From Planctomycetota bacterium (GTDB taxonomy: Bacteria > Planctomycetota > UBA11346), in contig BJHQ01000022.1 of the NCBI GenBank assembly GCA_014193115.1, positions 1 through 64,000 of the forward strand: 64,000 bases of DNA. The letters run 5' to 3'. Positions 15,908-27,679 of the stretch are shown here, piece after piece (the first letter of the stretch is position 1; each line of letters starts with the position of its first letter). The translations under genes were made by a program, and so were the position numbers. The notes beneath the pieces were generated by a model. It had not been told where the DNA came from and made no database searches. It saw only the letters and a program-made list of their open reading frames with translations.

Positions 15908-18073
15908 ATGCGCTTCACCCTCCACACCGGTCTCTCCGTCGTTTTGCTGACCGCGGTCCTGACCGCCGGATCGACCGGAATCCATGGCGGCGAAGCCGAC
16001 GACGATGCTGGTGGGGGCGCCTCGGTCGGGCAGATTCCGATCCCGGCCCACCTGCTGCCGGCATTCAGCGATGCGCTGCCCAATCCGGCGGTCACCACGG
16101 TCATGCCCGACCACGGCTGGCGTCCAGCGTGGATCGTCCTGAATGGAACCGCACCGCCGCGGTCGCTGCGCGGCGGCTTCCGCGATGGGACCATGGCCGT
16201 GGCCGGTGCCCAGAGCGCCCGTCAGAAAATCGGCGAACTGACCCTGTCCGGCCCACAGATCGCCGGCGAGTGGAGCGAGGCGGAGGGGCGGATCACGATC
16301 ACAGGCACGCTCAGCGGCGAGCAGGTTGCTGGTGCCTGGTCGATGGTGCGAGCGAAAGACGGCGAAAAAATCAAAGGGGTGCTGTCCGGCTGGGTACGCG
16401 ACACCGCTGCCATGGCGACCTCCCAGGCATTTGCCGCCGATGCCAGCTGGCCGGAATACCTCGGTCCCAACCACAACAAGACGGCCGGGCCTTGCGCCAG
16501 GCCCCTGGTCGACCGCCTCGACCAGTCCCGGCTGCTGTGGCGCAGCGAACTGCCCATCGATCGCGGGCCGGGGAACGGCACGCCGTACCAGCGCCTGGGA
16601 AAATACATCGCGATGGCGTTTTCCGGACCGACCATCGCTGGCGGATCGACGCCGGTCGTCGCCCGCAGCCGGGTGTTCACCTATCATTTCATTCCATCCC
16701 AGACCGGGCCCTACAAAGCTGAGGCCATCAAAGGACTGCGCCAGGAGGCCGAGGCCCGGCTGCCGGTGCGCCGCGAACTGGCAGGCGGTTCAGCCGCCGG
16801 CGATGAGCTGGACGCGTTGGCGGGATTGCAGGTGGATAAGGACGCCAACTTGCCCCCGATCGAACAGGTCGATCCCTTCGCCCGCGAGAAATACGCCTGG
16901 TTCGGCGACGATGTGATCGCCTGCCACGACGCCGCCACCGGGGCTTTGCGCTGGACCACGGTGCTGCCGCGCGCGACCGTCTGCGCCCCGTGCCAGGATC
17001 ACAAGAATGGTCCGACCAATTGCACGCCGTGCACCGATGGCGAGCGGGTGTACGCCACCGGCACCAGCGGCCGGGTCTATGCCTGCGAGGCCGCGACCGG
17101 CAAGCTGCTGTGGAACGCCCGGATGCCGACCAGCGGCTATCCCCGCATGGGCGGCCATTACATCGAGAACTTCAACCAGTCGCCCCAGGTGGTCGGCGGC
17201 ACGTTGCTCGTCCCCGACCACCGGGTGACGCTGTACGGCTATGACGCTTCCACCGGCGCCCTGCGCTGGACCTTGCCCGGTGGAGTCGGACGGATCGCCC
17301 AGTCGACGTATTGGAGGCACGGCGACGCCGACCTGCTGATCACCCTGCGCGACGAGAAATCCCTGGTTGCCCAGGGCGTCAAGGCACCGGCGGCAGAGCG
17401 CACGATCACCTGGGGATCGCAGCCGGTGTCCGGAACTTTCGCCGCGGTATCGATCAGCGACGGAAAAATGCGCTGGGATATGCCTGGCAATTACAATACC
17501 GGCGGCTTTGCCCTGAGCGGCGATGCGCTGGTGGTCATGGCCAACCTCGACACGTCTTCCCGCGAAAACTTCACCTGCGAGTTGGTCTGCTTCGACCTGG
17601 CCAGTGGCGTGCCGGTCAAGCGTTGGGCGACCCGCACCAGCCGCTGCAAGACTGAGGTCCTGCCGGTCATCGGCGATGGCAAGGTGTGGGTGTCCATGCC
17701 GTCTGGCTACACGGTGTTCGATCTCGCCACCGGGAATGAACTGGCTCGCCTCGACGCTCCAGGAGGCTCCAACGAAGGCACCGCCGAGTTCGTCGATGGT
17801 CGGCTGTTCACCCGGCTTGAAGGCAGCCACGGTTCCGGCCCATGGACCTGGTTGTCCTTCCGCGATGGCAAACTGGTGCTGGCCACGGTCGAGGACCCGG
17901 CCCAGGGCGCGAAGGACAAGAATAGCCCGGACGCGCCAGCCGTGGTATGGACCGGCGTTCATCCCCTGACCAGCTCGTACCACAGCAAGCCGATGCTGTT
18001 CCCGGTGGTGGATGGGCGGATGTTCATCCGCGGCGCTGACGGAGTGTACTGCTACGATCTGCGCAAACCCTGA
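15908..18073 (+). CDS. Secreted PQQ-like beta-propeller protein
   Basis: A 721-residue protein. ATG 15908 gives a clean signal peptide (RFTLHTGLSVVLLTAVLTAG). After a roughly 150-residue N-terminal region come PQQ-type propeller blades, recognised by repeated 'A(T)G.L.W' strands (DAATGALRWTTVLPR, EAATGKLLWNARMPT, DASTGALRWTLPGG), then WVSMPSGYTVFDLATGNELA and YCYDLRKP at the end. Such propellers are either quinoprotein dehydrogenases or scaffolds; no quinone-binding disulfide or calcium site could be assigned. A cysteine cluster near residue 360 (CAPCQDHKNGPTNCTPC) is unusual and could bind metal. It is probably under control of the divergent AraC gene. Confidence 0.8.
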   Translation: MRFTLHTGLSVVLLTAVLTAGSTGIHGGEADDDAGGGASVGQIPIPAHLLPAFSDALPNPAVTTVMPDHGWRPAWIVLNGTAPPRSLRGGFRDGTMAVAGAQSARQKIGELTLSGPQIAGEWSEAEGRITITGTLSGEQVAGAWSMVRAKDGEKIKGVLSGWVRDTAAMATSQAFAADASWPEYLGPNHNKTAGPCARPLVDRLDQSRLLWRSELPIDRGPGNGTPYQRLGKYIAMAFSGPTIAGGSTPVVARSRVFTYHFIPSQTGPYKAEAIKGLRQEAEARLPVRRELAGGSAAGDELDALAGLQVDKDANLPPIEQVDPFAREKYAWFGDDVIACHDAATGALRWTTVLPRATVCAPCQDHKNGPTNCTPCTDGERVYATGTSGRVYACEAATGKLLWNARMPTSGYPRMGGHYIENFNQSPQVVGGTLLVPDHRVTLYGYDASTGALRWTLPGGVGRIAQSTYWRHGDADLLITLRDEKSLVAQGVKAPAAERTITWGSQPVSGTFAAVSISDGKMRWDMPGNYNTGGFALSGDALVVMANLDTSSRENFTCELVCFDLASGVPVKRWATRTSRCKTEVLPVIGDGKVWVSMPSGYTVFDLATGNELARLDAPGGSNEGTAEFVDGRLFTRLEGSHGSGPWTWLSFRDGKLVLATVEDPAQGAKDKNSPDAPAVVWTGVHPLTSSYHSKPMLFPVVDGRMFIRGADGVYCYDLRKP

Positions 18074-18152
18074 CCGGCGGCGGCACTGACTCCTTGGCGG
18101 CGCGCTGGGCTGGCCGCCTTGGCGTCGCGCTGCGCTGGGCGAGGATGCCGAC

Positions 18153-18974
18153 GTGGACTGGCGCATCGTCCTCACCGGAACCGGCACCAGCCACGGCAAC
18201 CCGCCTTGGGGCTATCCGGATTGGTGGTCGACCGATCCACGCGATCTGCGCCGGCGATCCGGTGCGATCCTGCTCGGTCCCCGGGGCGAAGTGGTGCTGC
18301 TCGATGTCGGACCGGATCTGCTCCACCAGTTGCGCGATCCGTTCCGCACCTGGGACGGACGCAGCTATCCCAGCGACTGCATCGTGCGCTGCGATGGCGT
18401 GCTGCTCACCCACGACCACGCCGACCACTGCCATGGCCTGAACGACCTCCGCCATGTGAACCGGCTGATGGGCGGCAAGGACATCCCGATCCACGGCGCC
18501 GCCGGCCATCTGGAGGCGCTGCGCACGATGTTTCCCTACTGCTTCATCACCGCCCTGGAGGCTTATCAGCATGCTCGGCCGGCGCTGACCACCGCCACGC
18601 TGGAGATGGACCAGCCGTTCACCCTGGCCGGACTGGACTGCATCGCCTTCGCCATGAGCCACGGCCCGGCCGGGGTCACCACCGGTTTCCGCTGCGGAAA
18701 CCTGGCCTATCTCACCGATTTGAAGGATCTGCCCGTGGCGGCCGATCGGCACCTGCGTGGCCTCGACCTGCTGGTCCTCGACATGCTGCGCGCCGAACCC
18801 CACCCCACCCACCTGTGCTGGGCCGAGGCCCAGGCGATGATCGCCCGGTTGCAGCCGCGGCGCACGGTGCTGACCCACATGGGGCCGGAAGTCCGCCATG
18901 CCGACTGGGTACCTCGTCTGCCGCCGGGCGTGGTCATGGCGGTTGATGGCCAGGTCGAGACCTTCAGCGCATGA
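18153..18974 (+). CDS. Metallo-beta-lactamase-fold hydrolase (PhnP-like)
   Basis: A 273-residue protein starting at GTG 18153, with GCGAGGA about 7 bases upstream. The metal-binding motif LTHDHADHCHG (about 88-98), a later SHGP histidine and LTHMGPE near the end fit the MBL fold. The overall layout (TGTGTSHGNP at the start, a long insertion before the metal motif) is closest to PhnP-type phosphodiesterases acting on cyclic phosphate esters or nucleotides. The substrate is not known. Its stop overlaps the start of the SpoIID gene (ATGA), so they are coupled. Confidence 0.85.
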   Translation: MDWRIVLTGTGTSHGNPPWGYPDWWSTDPRDLRRRSGAILLGPRGEVVLLDVGPDLLHQLRDPFRTWDGRSYPSDCIVRCDGVLLTHDHADHCHGLNDLRHVNRLMGGKDIPIHGAAGHLEALRTMFPYCFITALEAYQHARPALTTATLEMDQPFTLAGLDCIAFAMSHGPAGVTTGFRCGNLAYLTDLKDLPVAADRHLRGLDLLVLDMLRAEPHPTHLCWAEAQAMIARLQPRRTVLTHMGPEVRHADWVPRLPPGVVMAVDGQVETFSA

Positions 18975-20434
18975 AGGTCCGTGCCCCGAACCGCCAAGGC
19001 GCCACAACGCCAGGGGATTTCCAGCAACTTTCGCGAGGCACTGGATCGCCGCCGGGACTGCGCCATGTGGTGATCGTGCTGGCGCTGTTCCTGCTCGGCT
19101 GCGTCGCGCGGCCGCCGGTCGCCGCCGAGGACGCGCCGCCGGATCCCGGACCGGTCGCGGGGGAACCGCCGCCGCCGTTCCTCGATGCGCCGCTGCCGGA
19201 GCCGGTTCCTGCCGCTCCGGTGCTGCCGGCCCTCGACCACGAACCGGTGGTGGATGTGCTGCTGGCTGGCGGCGCGGTGGTGAGCTTCGATCTGCTGGTG
19301 CCTGCCAGCCATCCGGTGCTGGGAACCGTGGCCGCCGGCAAGCACGAGGCCCGGGTCGGCGCCACCGGGCTGGTGATCGACGGACGGATGATCGCAGCCG
19401 ATCGGCTGGAGCTGACCCAAGGCCCGGCGGCGGTGCGTTTCGCCTGCACTGCCGTCCAGGGCAGCACCAGCATGCCGCTGCGCTTCGGCGGCCAGCTGGT
19501 GCTGCGCCTCGACCGTGGTTCCCCGGCCGAACCGGCCCGGGTCGAGCTGGGCGAGCGAGTGCCCATGGAGGACTACCTGATCGGCGTGATCGGCAACGAG
19601 ATGCTGCCGTCATGGCCGGCGGCGGCCCTGGCCGCCCAGACCATCGCCGCCCGCAGTTATGCGGCCGACCGCTGGCTGCGCCGCCAAGGCCGGCCCTGGC
19701 ATCTGTCGTGGCACCAGAATCGGGACATGGCCTATCGCGGAGTGCCAGCGAAAATCCAGCCATCGGTGCAGGCCGCCGTGGCCAGCACACGCGGCCAGGT
19801 GCTGCTGGTCGGTGGCCTGCCGCTGCCGGCGCTGTTCCACGCCGGCAGCGGCGGACGCACCGCCGACCTGGCGGCGCTGATGCCGAAGCTGACCGCCGCC
19901 GATGGCCGGACATCGGTCGCTGCGGCTTTGGCCAGTTGCGATGATCCGGCCAGCGAGCGCGGCGCCCGCGGGTTGCGCTTGCCCGCCAGCCACCTGCGCT
20001 GGATGGCCTCGGTCGACCTCGATCGCCTGGCGGCTGCGGTGGCGGCGCTGCGCCGCGAGCCCCAGGCGACCATCCTCGGCGTGTCGATGACCAGCGATCC
20101 TGGCGACGGCCGGGCGCGCAGTGTCAGCTTCCGGCTGCGGCCACCGCCGCGCCCGGGATCGGCAACGGCGCCGGTCGCCGGTCCGGCGGCGGAGCGCACC
20201 GTGACCGTCGATGCCGCCGCCTTGCGTTTGTCCATTGGTTCCATGCTGCTGCGCTCGACCTGGTGGACCTCGTCGGTGATCGAGAACGGGCAATGGCGGG
20301 TCCACGGCCGCGGCTTCGGCCATGGCGTCGGCCTGAGCCAGGTCGGCGCCTGGCAGCTGGCCCGGGACGGTTTGGGCGCAGCAGCGATCCTCAAGCATTA
20401 CTACGGCGGAGCGGCGCTGGAGCGGCGCTGGTAG
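18971..20434 (+). CDS. SpoIID/LytB-domain protein (predicted lipoprotein)
   Basis: A 487-residue protein. A hydrophobic stretch with LFLLGC (lipobox) ends at about residue 44, so the first 30 residues are an extra leader. That leader is encoded by a family-A repeat (NRQGATTP), so the native start may be a GTG further in. A Pro-rich linker follows, then the SpoIID domain: MEDYLIGVIGNEMLPSWP, AAQTIAARSY and the catalytic-region motif GRGFGHGVGLSQVGAWQL near the C-terminus. SpoIID proteins are lytic transglycosylases that cleave denuded peptidoglycan. It is coupled to the MBL gene upstream and lies 2 bases before the MreD-like gene, which fits envelope remodelling. Confidence 0.85.
   Translation: MKVRAPNRQGATTPGDFQQLSRGTGSPPGLRHVVIVLALFLLGCVARPPVAAEDAPPDPGPVAGEPPPPFLDAPLPEPVPAAPVLPALDHEPVVDVLLAGGAVVSFDLLVPASHPVLGTVAAGKHEARVGATGLVIDGRMIAADRLELTQGPAAVRFACTAVQGSTSMPLRFGGQLVLRLDRGSPAEPARVELGERVPMEDYLIGVIGNEMLPSWPAAALAAQTIAARSYAADRWLRRQGRPWHLSWHQNRDMAYRGVPAKIQPSVQAAVASTRGQVLLVGGLPLPALFHAGSGGRTADLAALMPKLTAADGRTSVAAALASCDDPASERGARGLRLPASHLRWMASVDLDRLAAAVAALRREPQATILGVSMTSDPGDGRARSVSFRLRPPPRPGSATAPVAGPAAERTVTVDAAALRLSIGSMLLRSTWWTSSVIENGQWRVHGRGFGHGVGLSQVGAWQLARDGLGAAAILKHYYGGAALERRW
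18988..19016 (+). repeat. Family A repeat arm inside the 5' end of the SpoIID gene
   Basis: GAACCGCCAAGGCGCC followed by ACAACGCCAGGG matches one arm of the family A element. No matching inverse arm is seen within 300 bases, so this is a single arm or a remnant. If translation starts at 18971 the repeat is read as NRQGATTP, upstream of the signal peptide. Confidence 0.6.
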
Positions 20435-20436
20435 CG

Positions 20437-20949
20437 GTGCTGCGCTGGACCACATTCCTGCTTCTGGCCTTGGCTGCGGTCATGATCCAGCACAGCCTGC
20501 TCGGCGGAGCCCGCTTCGCTCCGGATCTGCCGTTGGCGATGGTGGCTTGGGCGGTGGTCGATGGCACCACCACCGGCTTCGTGGCCCGGGCGTGGTGGGT
20601 CGGGATGCTCCGCGACGCCTGCGATCCCGCCGCGTTGATCTTCCAGACCGCAAGCAATCCGCTGGGTTTTGCGCTGTTCCACACCACCGGATATTTCCTT
20701 GTCGCGGTGGCATTTTGGCCGCTGCGCGGACTGGTCTTCCGCCGCCGCGGCCTGGGCTGGGCCCTGGTCGCCGGCTGCGCGAGCATCGTCCTGGCCATCG
20801 CCGACGGCCTGATCGGCGGCTTCGGCGACGCCACCGCGACCAGCATCCTGGGCAATGCGGTGCTGACCGCGATCGCCGCCATGGCGATCGGCTGGATGGC
20901 CGGAATCCTGCCCAGCTGGCTCAGCCCGGTGGGCCGCGACGGCGCGTGA
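20437..20949 (+). CDS. MreD-like rod-shape membrane protein
   Basis: A 170-residue protein starting at GTG 20437, two bases after the SpoIID stop. It has about five hydrophobic segments: LLLALAAVMIQHSLLGG, the PLAMVAWAVVDG stretch, FALFHTTGYFLVAVAFW, LVAGCASIVLAIADGL and VLTAIAAMAIGWMAGI. Size, segment number and the early charged residue pattern resemble MreD, a scaffold for cell elongation. Similarity is structural rather than by strong motif, so the identification is moderate. Linkage to SpoIID supports a cell-wall role. Confidence 0.6.
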   Translation: MLRWTTFLLLALAAVMIQHSLLGGARFAPDLPLAMVAWAVVDGTTTGFVARAWWVGMLRDACDPAALIFQTASNPLGFALFHTTGYFLVAVAFWPLRGLVFRRRGLGWALVAGCASIVLAIADGLIGGFGDATATSILGNAVLTAIAAMAIGWMAGILPSWLSPVGRDGA

Positions 20950-21041
20950 AACCGGCCAGCCCGGCCATGGCAGTCTTCCAACGGTGCAGGTGAGCCCGGC
21001 CAGGACTGGCGCCGGAGCCGCCTGGCCGTGTGCTGGGGCGC

Positions 21042-22388
21042 ATGCTCACCAGCCGTTCTCCCTGGGATCTCGCTCCGGTGTGGCAGAGCCCATCGGCCAC
21101 CTCGGAACAGATCGCCGGCGCGGTCGCAGCCATGGCCGGCGCATTCCCGGCGTGGAGCCGCAACGACCACCGGGCTGAACGCCTGCGCGCCTTGGCCACG
21201 GCGATCTCCGCCCATCGCGCGAGCCTGGCGGTGCTGCTCACCCGCGAGGCGGGCAAGACCGCCGGCGATGCCGAGGCCGAGATCGAGCTGCTGATCAAGA
21301 AGATCGACATCACCCTGGGCGCCGGAGCCAGCCTGGTGCCGGGGGTGCCGGCGGTCGGTCATGGCGTGGCCATCGCCTGGCGGCCCCGGGGCGTGGCGGT
21401 GGTCGTCGGCCCGTCGAATTTCCCGCTGCACTTGCTTCACGGTTTGGTGGTGCCGGCACTGGCGGTGGGCTGCACCGTGGTCGCCAAGCCGACCGAGCGC
21501 TGCCCGGCCCTGGGCGAACTGTACCGAGCCCTCCTGCGCGAGGCCGGGCTCGGCGAGGTCTGCGCCGTGGTGCTGGGCGGACCCGAGGTGGTCGCGGACC
21601 TGGTCGCCCAGCCGGCGGTGGCGACGGTGGCGGCGGTCGGCTCGCGAACCACCGGCGTGGCGCTGAGCCGCCTGCTGGCGCCGCGGCCCGAGGTCGTCCT
21701 GGCCCTGGAACTGGGCGGGGTGAACCACGCCTTGGTCTGCGCCGACGCCGAGGTCCACCTGGCCGTGCCGGCCATCGCCGACGGCGCCTGGCGGATGGCC
21801 GGACAACGCTGCACCGCGACCCGGATCGTCCACGTGCCGCGGCGGTTGCTCGACCCGGTGCTGGCTGGGCTGCACGCCCAGCAACCGGCGTGGTTGCCGA
21901 GCGGAGCCCACAGCGCCCAAGCCGGTCCGATGGTCGCTGTCGACCTGCGCGACCGCTTCGTCGCGGCCTGGCAGGCCCGGCCCGACGGCCTGGAAGCGTT
22001 GCCCATCGCCGGGTCTCCGCCCAGCGGCGGAGCCTTCGCCGCGCCGGTGCTGGCGGTGGTCCGCGATCCCGCGGCGCGGCACCACCCGCTGATCAGCGAG
22101 GAGCACTTCGGCCCGGGGCTGATCGTCGATCCCTATGACGATGAGGACGAGGCGGTGGCCAGGATGACGGCCAATCCGTACCGCCTGTCCGCAGCGGTTT
22201 GGACCACCGATCGCGAACGATTCCTGCGCCATGCCCGGCTCCTGCGCTACGGCCTGGTCGCGCATAACCGCTCCACCGCCGGAGCCCGCAGCGATCTGCC
22301 GTTCGGCGGCTGCGGCGCCAGCGGCAATGGCCGCCCAGCAGCGGTGGCCGCCAGCCGCATCTTCGCCGACGAAACCGTGGTGTGGTGA
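21042..22388 (+). CDS. Aldehyde dehydrogenase, succinylglutamate-semialdehyde type
   Basis: A 448-residue NAD(P)-dependent dehydrogenase. ATG 21042 is chosen over the GTG four codons earlier. The catalytic cysteine lies in GQRCTATRIV and the general-base glutamate in LELGGVNHALV. The Rossmann entry VVVGPSNFPLHLLHGL and the ending LPFGGCGASGNGRPAAVAA are typical of AstD (N-succinylglutamate 5-semialdehyde dehydrogenase) rather than general ALDHs. AstD acts in the arginine succinyltransferase pathway, but no astABCE genes are near, so the true substrate is uncertain. Confidence 0.85.
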   Translation: MLTSRSPWDLAPVWQSPSATSEQIAGAVAAMAGAFPAWSRNDHRAERLRALATAISAHRASLAVLLTREAGKTAGDAEAEIELLIKKIDITLGAGASLVPGVPAVGHGVAIAWRPRGVAVVVGPSNFPLHLLHGLVVPALAVGCTVVAKPTERCPALGELYRALLREAGLGEVCAVVLGGPEVVADLVAQPAVATVAAVGSRTTGVALSRLLAPRPEVVLALELGGVNHALVCADAEVHLAVPAIADGAWRMAGQRCTATRIVHVPRRLLDPVLAGLHAQQPAWLPSGAHSAQAGPMVAVDLRDRFVAAWQARPDGLEALPIAGSPPSGGAFAAPVLAVVRDPAARHHPLISEEHFGPGLIVDPYDDEDEAVARMTANPYRLSAAVWTTDRERFLRHARLLRYGLVAHNRSTAGARSDLPFGGCGASGNGRPAAVAASRIFADETVVW

Positions 22389-22573
22389 GGCCGGTCATCG
22401 GCGTCATGCCGCCGGGACCCTGATTCCGGGCTCGCCTCCGCGCCGCCGTCGACCCGTGGTGGACGCGGCAGCAGCGATCGCGAAGCGATCGGTCAAGTCC
22501 GGGCGAACCCACTGGCCAATGCTTCCCTCTGGTTCAAACTACCCACCATGGGGAGCATGGTCAGGCGATCGCC

Positions 22574-23251
22574 ATGAGCAGGGCTCCAACACCTGAGCCA
22601 CCGCCGCAGGTCGATCCGTTCGGAGCGAATCCGTCCGAACCGACACCCACCTCGGGCAGCAGACGGTATCGGCGGAGCGTCATGGGTCTGGTCGAGCAGC
22701 CGGCCGATGGGGCCAGCGCAACGGCCGAGCCTCGCGCGACGGTCGAACCGACGCCCAGCTCTGGAACCCGCCGCTTCCGGCGCAGCGTCCAGGGTCTGGT
22801 GCCGGTCAACGAAGCCATCGTGGTTCCATCGCCGCCGAAGGCGCACCGCACGATTCCCGATCCTGATGCGCCCAGGCGAAGCGACTATCCGACGCCTCAT
22901 CCGAGCGCGCTGGTCGCGCCGGTCCGCTTGGCCATCGATCTGAAGCGCAGCGACCACGTCGCTGCTGTCTTCAACCATTTCGACGCGTTTTTTACTGGTC
23001 GCTCCCTCACCGACCTGGTGCGCCTGGGCGAAGCCCTTGGTGCCTGGCGGCAGTCGTCCGCCACGGCCGAAAAGGAGACCCAGATCATCGGCACGCTGAC
23101 CAGACTCATGCACGGCCTTGAGCTTGAGATCAGTCGCGATGATCTGCACCATCTGCTGCTCAAATACCTGGATCCGACCCGGCTGCACTCTGTCGCCCAG
23201 GCCAGCATGCCGGCCCCGGCCGGCTCCGCCCGGCTGACCAGAACCGGCTGA
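22574..23251 (+). CDS. Hypothetical protein with a duplicated SRRYRRS motif
   Basis: A 225-residue protein without signal peptide or membrane segment. The first 90 residues are Pro-rich and disordered and contain two copies of one motif, PTPTSGSRRYRRSVMGLV and PTPSSGTRRFRRSVQGLV, about 40 residues apart. The C-terminal half (about 115-205) is helical (FNHFDAFFTGRSLTDLVRLG, LHHLLLKYLDP). The duplicated basic motif could be a docking or phosphorylation site. It is convergent with the PPDK gene. No family recognised. Confidence 0.6.
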   Translation: MSRAPTPEPPPQVDPFGANPSEPTPTSGSRRYRRSVMGLVEQPADGASATAEPRATVEPTPSSGTRRFRRSVQGLVPVNEAIVVPSPPKAHRTIPDPDAPRRSDYPTPHPSALVAPVRLAIDLKRSDHVAAVFNHFDAFFTGRSLTDLVRLGEALGAWRQSSATAEKETQIIGTLTRLMHGLELEISRDDLHHLLLKYLDPTRLHSVAQASMPAPAGSARLTRTG

Positions 23252-23426
23252 CCAGAACGAGCCACGCTGCGCGGCTGGACCACCAGCCGCCGACAGTCAG
23301 CTGCTGTTTTCCTGGTTTGCCGGTGGCTTCCGCTACGCAGCCGTAGATCGCCTCAGGCCGTTCCATCGCCTGGACCTGCGGGTTCGCGCAGGCCCAGGCG
23401 GTGGCTCCGGAGATCAGCCCCGGAGA

Positions 23427-26417
<2,991 letters not shown>

Positions 26418-26529
26418 GGATTTTTCCTGGAAGGTTGATGCCGGGCAGGGCGCAGGCCGGGACGGCGCGGCGCGCAAGCGGGCGGGTGTGCGGGAAAGCG
26501 GAGAAAAAGTAGAAGCGGAGATGATGAGG

Positions 26530-26799
26530 TCAACGCATGGTTTGCCTGGGAGCGCAGGCTTTAGCCTGCGTGCGGCGTCCTTCGGCAGGCTGACGTCTGC
26601 GGCGTCCTTCGACAGGTTGAAGCCTTCGCTCTTAGGTGTCGCTCCTCGCAGTCGCTGCGCGGGCTGGCTCCACGGTGATGCAGTCAACGCAGGGGTTGCC
26701 TGGGAGCGCAGGCTTTAGCCTGCGTGCGACGTCCTTCGGCAGGCTGACGTCTGCGGCGTCCTTCGACAGGCTGAAGCCTGCGCTCTTAGGTGTCGCTGC
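26530..26799. repeat. Two direct copies of a 116-bp repeat (family B)
   Basis: The block at 26530-26645 is repeated at 26684-26799 with a 154-base period and few differences. Each copy starts TCAACGCA, contains GGGAGCGCAGGCTTTAGCCT (palindromic core AGGCTTTAGCCT), two copies of a GGCGTCCTTCG(G/A)CAGG motif, and ends with CTCTTAGGTGTCGCT. The same core recurs as a long hairpin at 38523-38588. The block fills most of the gap between ppdK and the cytochrome gene and may carry their divergent promoters. Confidence 0.85.
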
Positions 26800-26839
26800 C
26801 AGGCGTTGCGCGGCCGGCGCCTGGGCCACCGTGCCGCCC

Positions 26840-27679
26840 ATGCGTACGCTGCTTCTGCTGCTGGCCGCCGCCTTGCTCGCCGCCGCCGATCCGGCCGGCA
26901 CCGTGGCGGTCGGCCCCAATCCCACCGCCGCCCGTTTCTTCCATGAAAAAGTCCAGCCGGTGCTCGCCCAGCACTGCCTGGGCTGCCATGGAGAGACCAA
27001 GCAGAAAGCCGATCTGCGCTTGGATTCGCTGGCGGCGATGCTCCGCGGCGGCGAAAACGGCGCCGCCCTGGTCCCGGGAGATCCCGCGGCGTCGCCGATG
27101 ATCACCAGCCTGCATTGGACCGGCGACCTCAAGATGCCGCCCAAGGAAAAACTGCCCGACCAGGACATGGCTGCGCTCACCCGCTGGGTCGAGCTAGGAG
27201 CGCCCTGGCCAACCCAGCCCGCCGAGACTGCCGGTTCCGCCACCAGCGGGGCTGCTGCGCCGCCGAAACCACCTCGGCCGCCGTTCCTCGGACGGCTCCA
27301 CCCGGTGCTGGTCCACCTGCCCCTCGGCTGCCTGGTGGTCGCGGTGCTGGCCGAGTTCCTGGTGTGGTGGCGCGGCCTGGCATGGCGGGGATCCGTGACG
27401 CTGCTCTGCGCGGTCGGCGCCGCTGGTTCGGTCGGAGCCATCGCCAGCGGATTGGCCCTGGCCAGCGACCAGGATCGCGACCTGCTCAGCCAGCATCAGA
27501 TCATGGGTTTCGCCGTGCTGATCCTGGCCGTCGCCGCCACCGCCTTGGCCACCGCGGCCCACCGTCTGCCCGCCGTGGTATGGCCGCTGCGCATCACCTT
27601 GGTGGTCACCGCCGCCGCCGCCGGCCTCACTGGACACCTCGGCGGGATGATGGCCTGGGGCCGCGACTGGCTGCCATGA
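26840..27679 (+). CDS. Planctomycete-type cytochrome c fused to a DUF2231-like membrane domain
   Basis: A 279-residue protein from ATG 26840 with a signal peptide (MRTLLLLLAAALLAAAD). A single heme c site, HCLGCHGET, lies near residue 50 in a PSCyt1-type domain that extends to about residue 115 (KMPPKEKLPDQDMAALTRWV is the typical end). After an Ala/Pro linker, four hydrophobic segments (about 155-275) with HPVLVHLPLG, AIASGLALASD and TGHLGGMMAWG match DUF2231-like membrane domains, which carry histidines suited to heme b. The stop overlaps the start of a receiver-domain gene. Confidence 0.85.
   Translation: MRTLLLLLAAALLAAADPAGTVAVGPNPTAARFFHEKVQPVLAQHCLGCHGETKQKADLRLDSLAAMLRGGENGAALVPGDPAASPMITSLHWTGDLKMPPKEKLPDQDMAALTRWVELGAPWPTQPAETAGSATSGAAAPPKPPRPPFLGRLHPVLVHLPLGCLVVAVLAEFLVWWRGLAWRGSVTLLCAVGAAGSVGAIASGLALASDQDRDLLSQHQIMGFAVLILAVAATALATAAHRLPAVVWPLRITLVVTAAAAGLTGHLGGMMAWGRDWLP

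Noticed and set aside
18074..18152. A further family A repeat (CTTGGCGG/CCTTGGCGTC words)
   Set aside because: The words are partial and lack the GGTTC end; I could not define arms.
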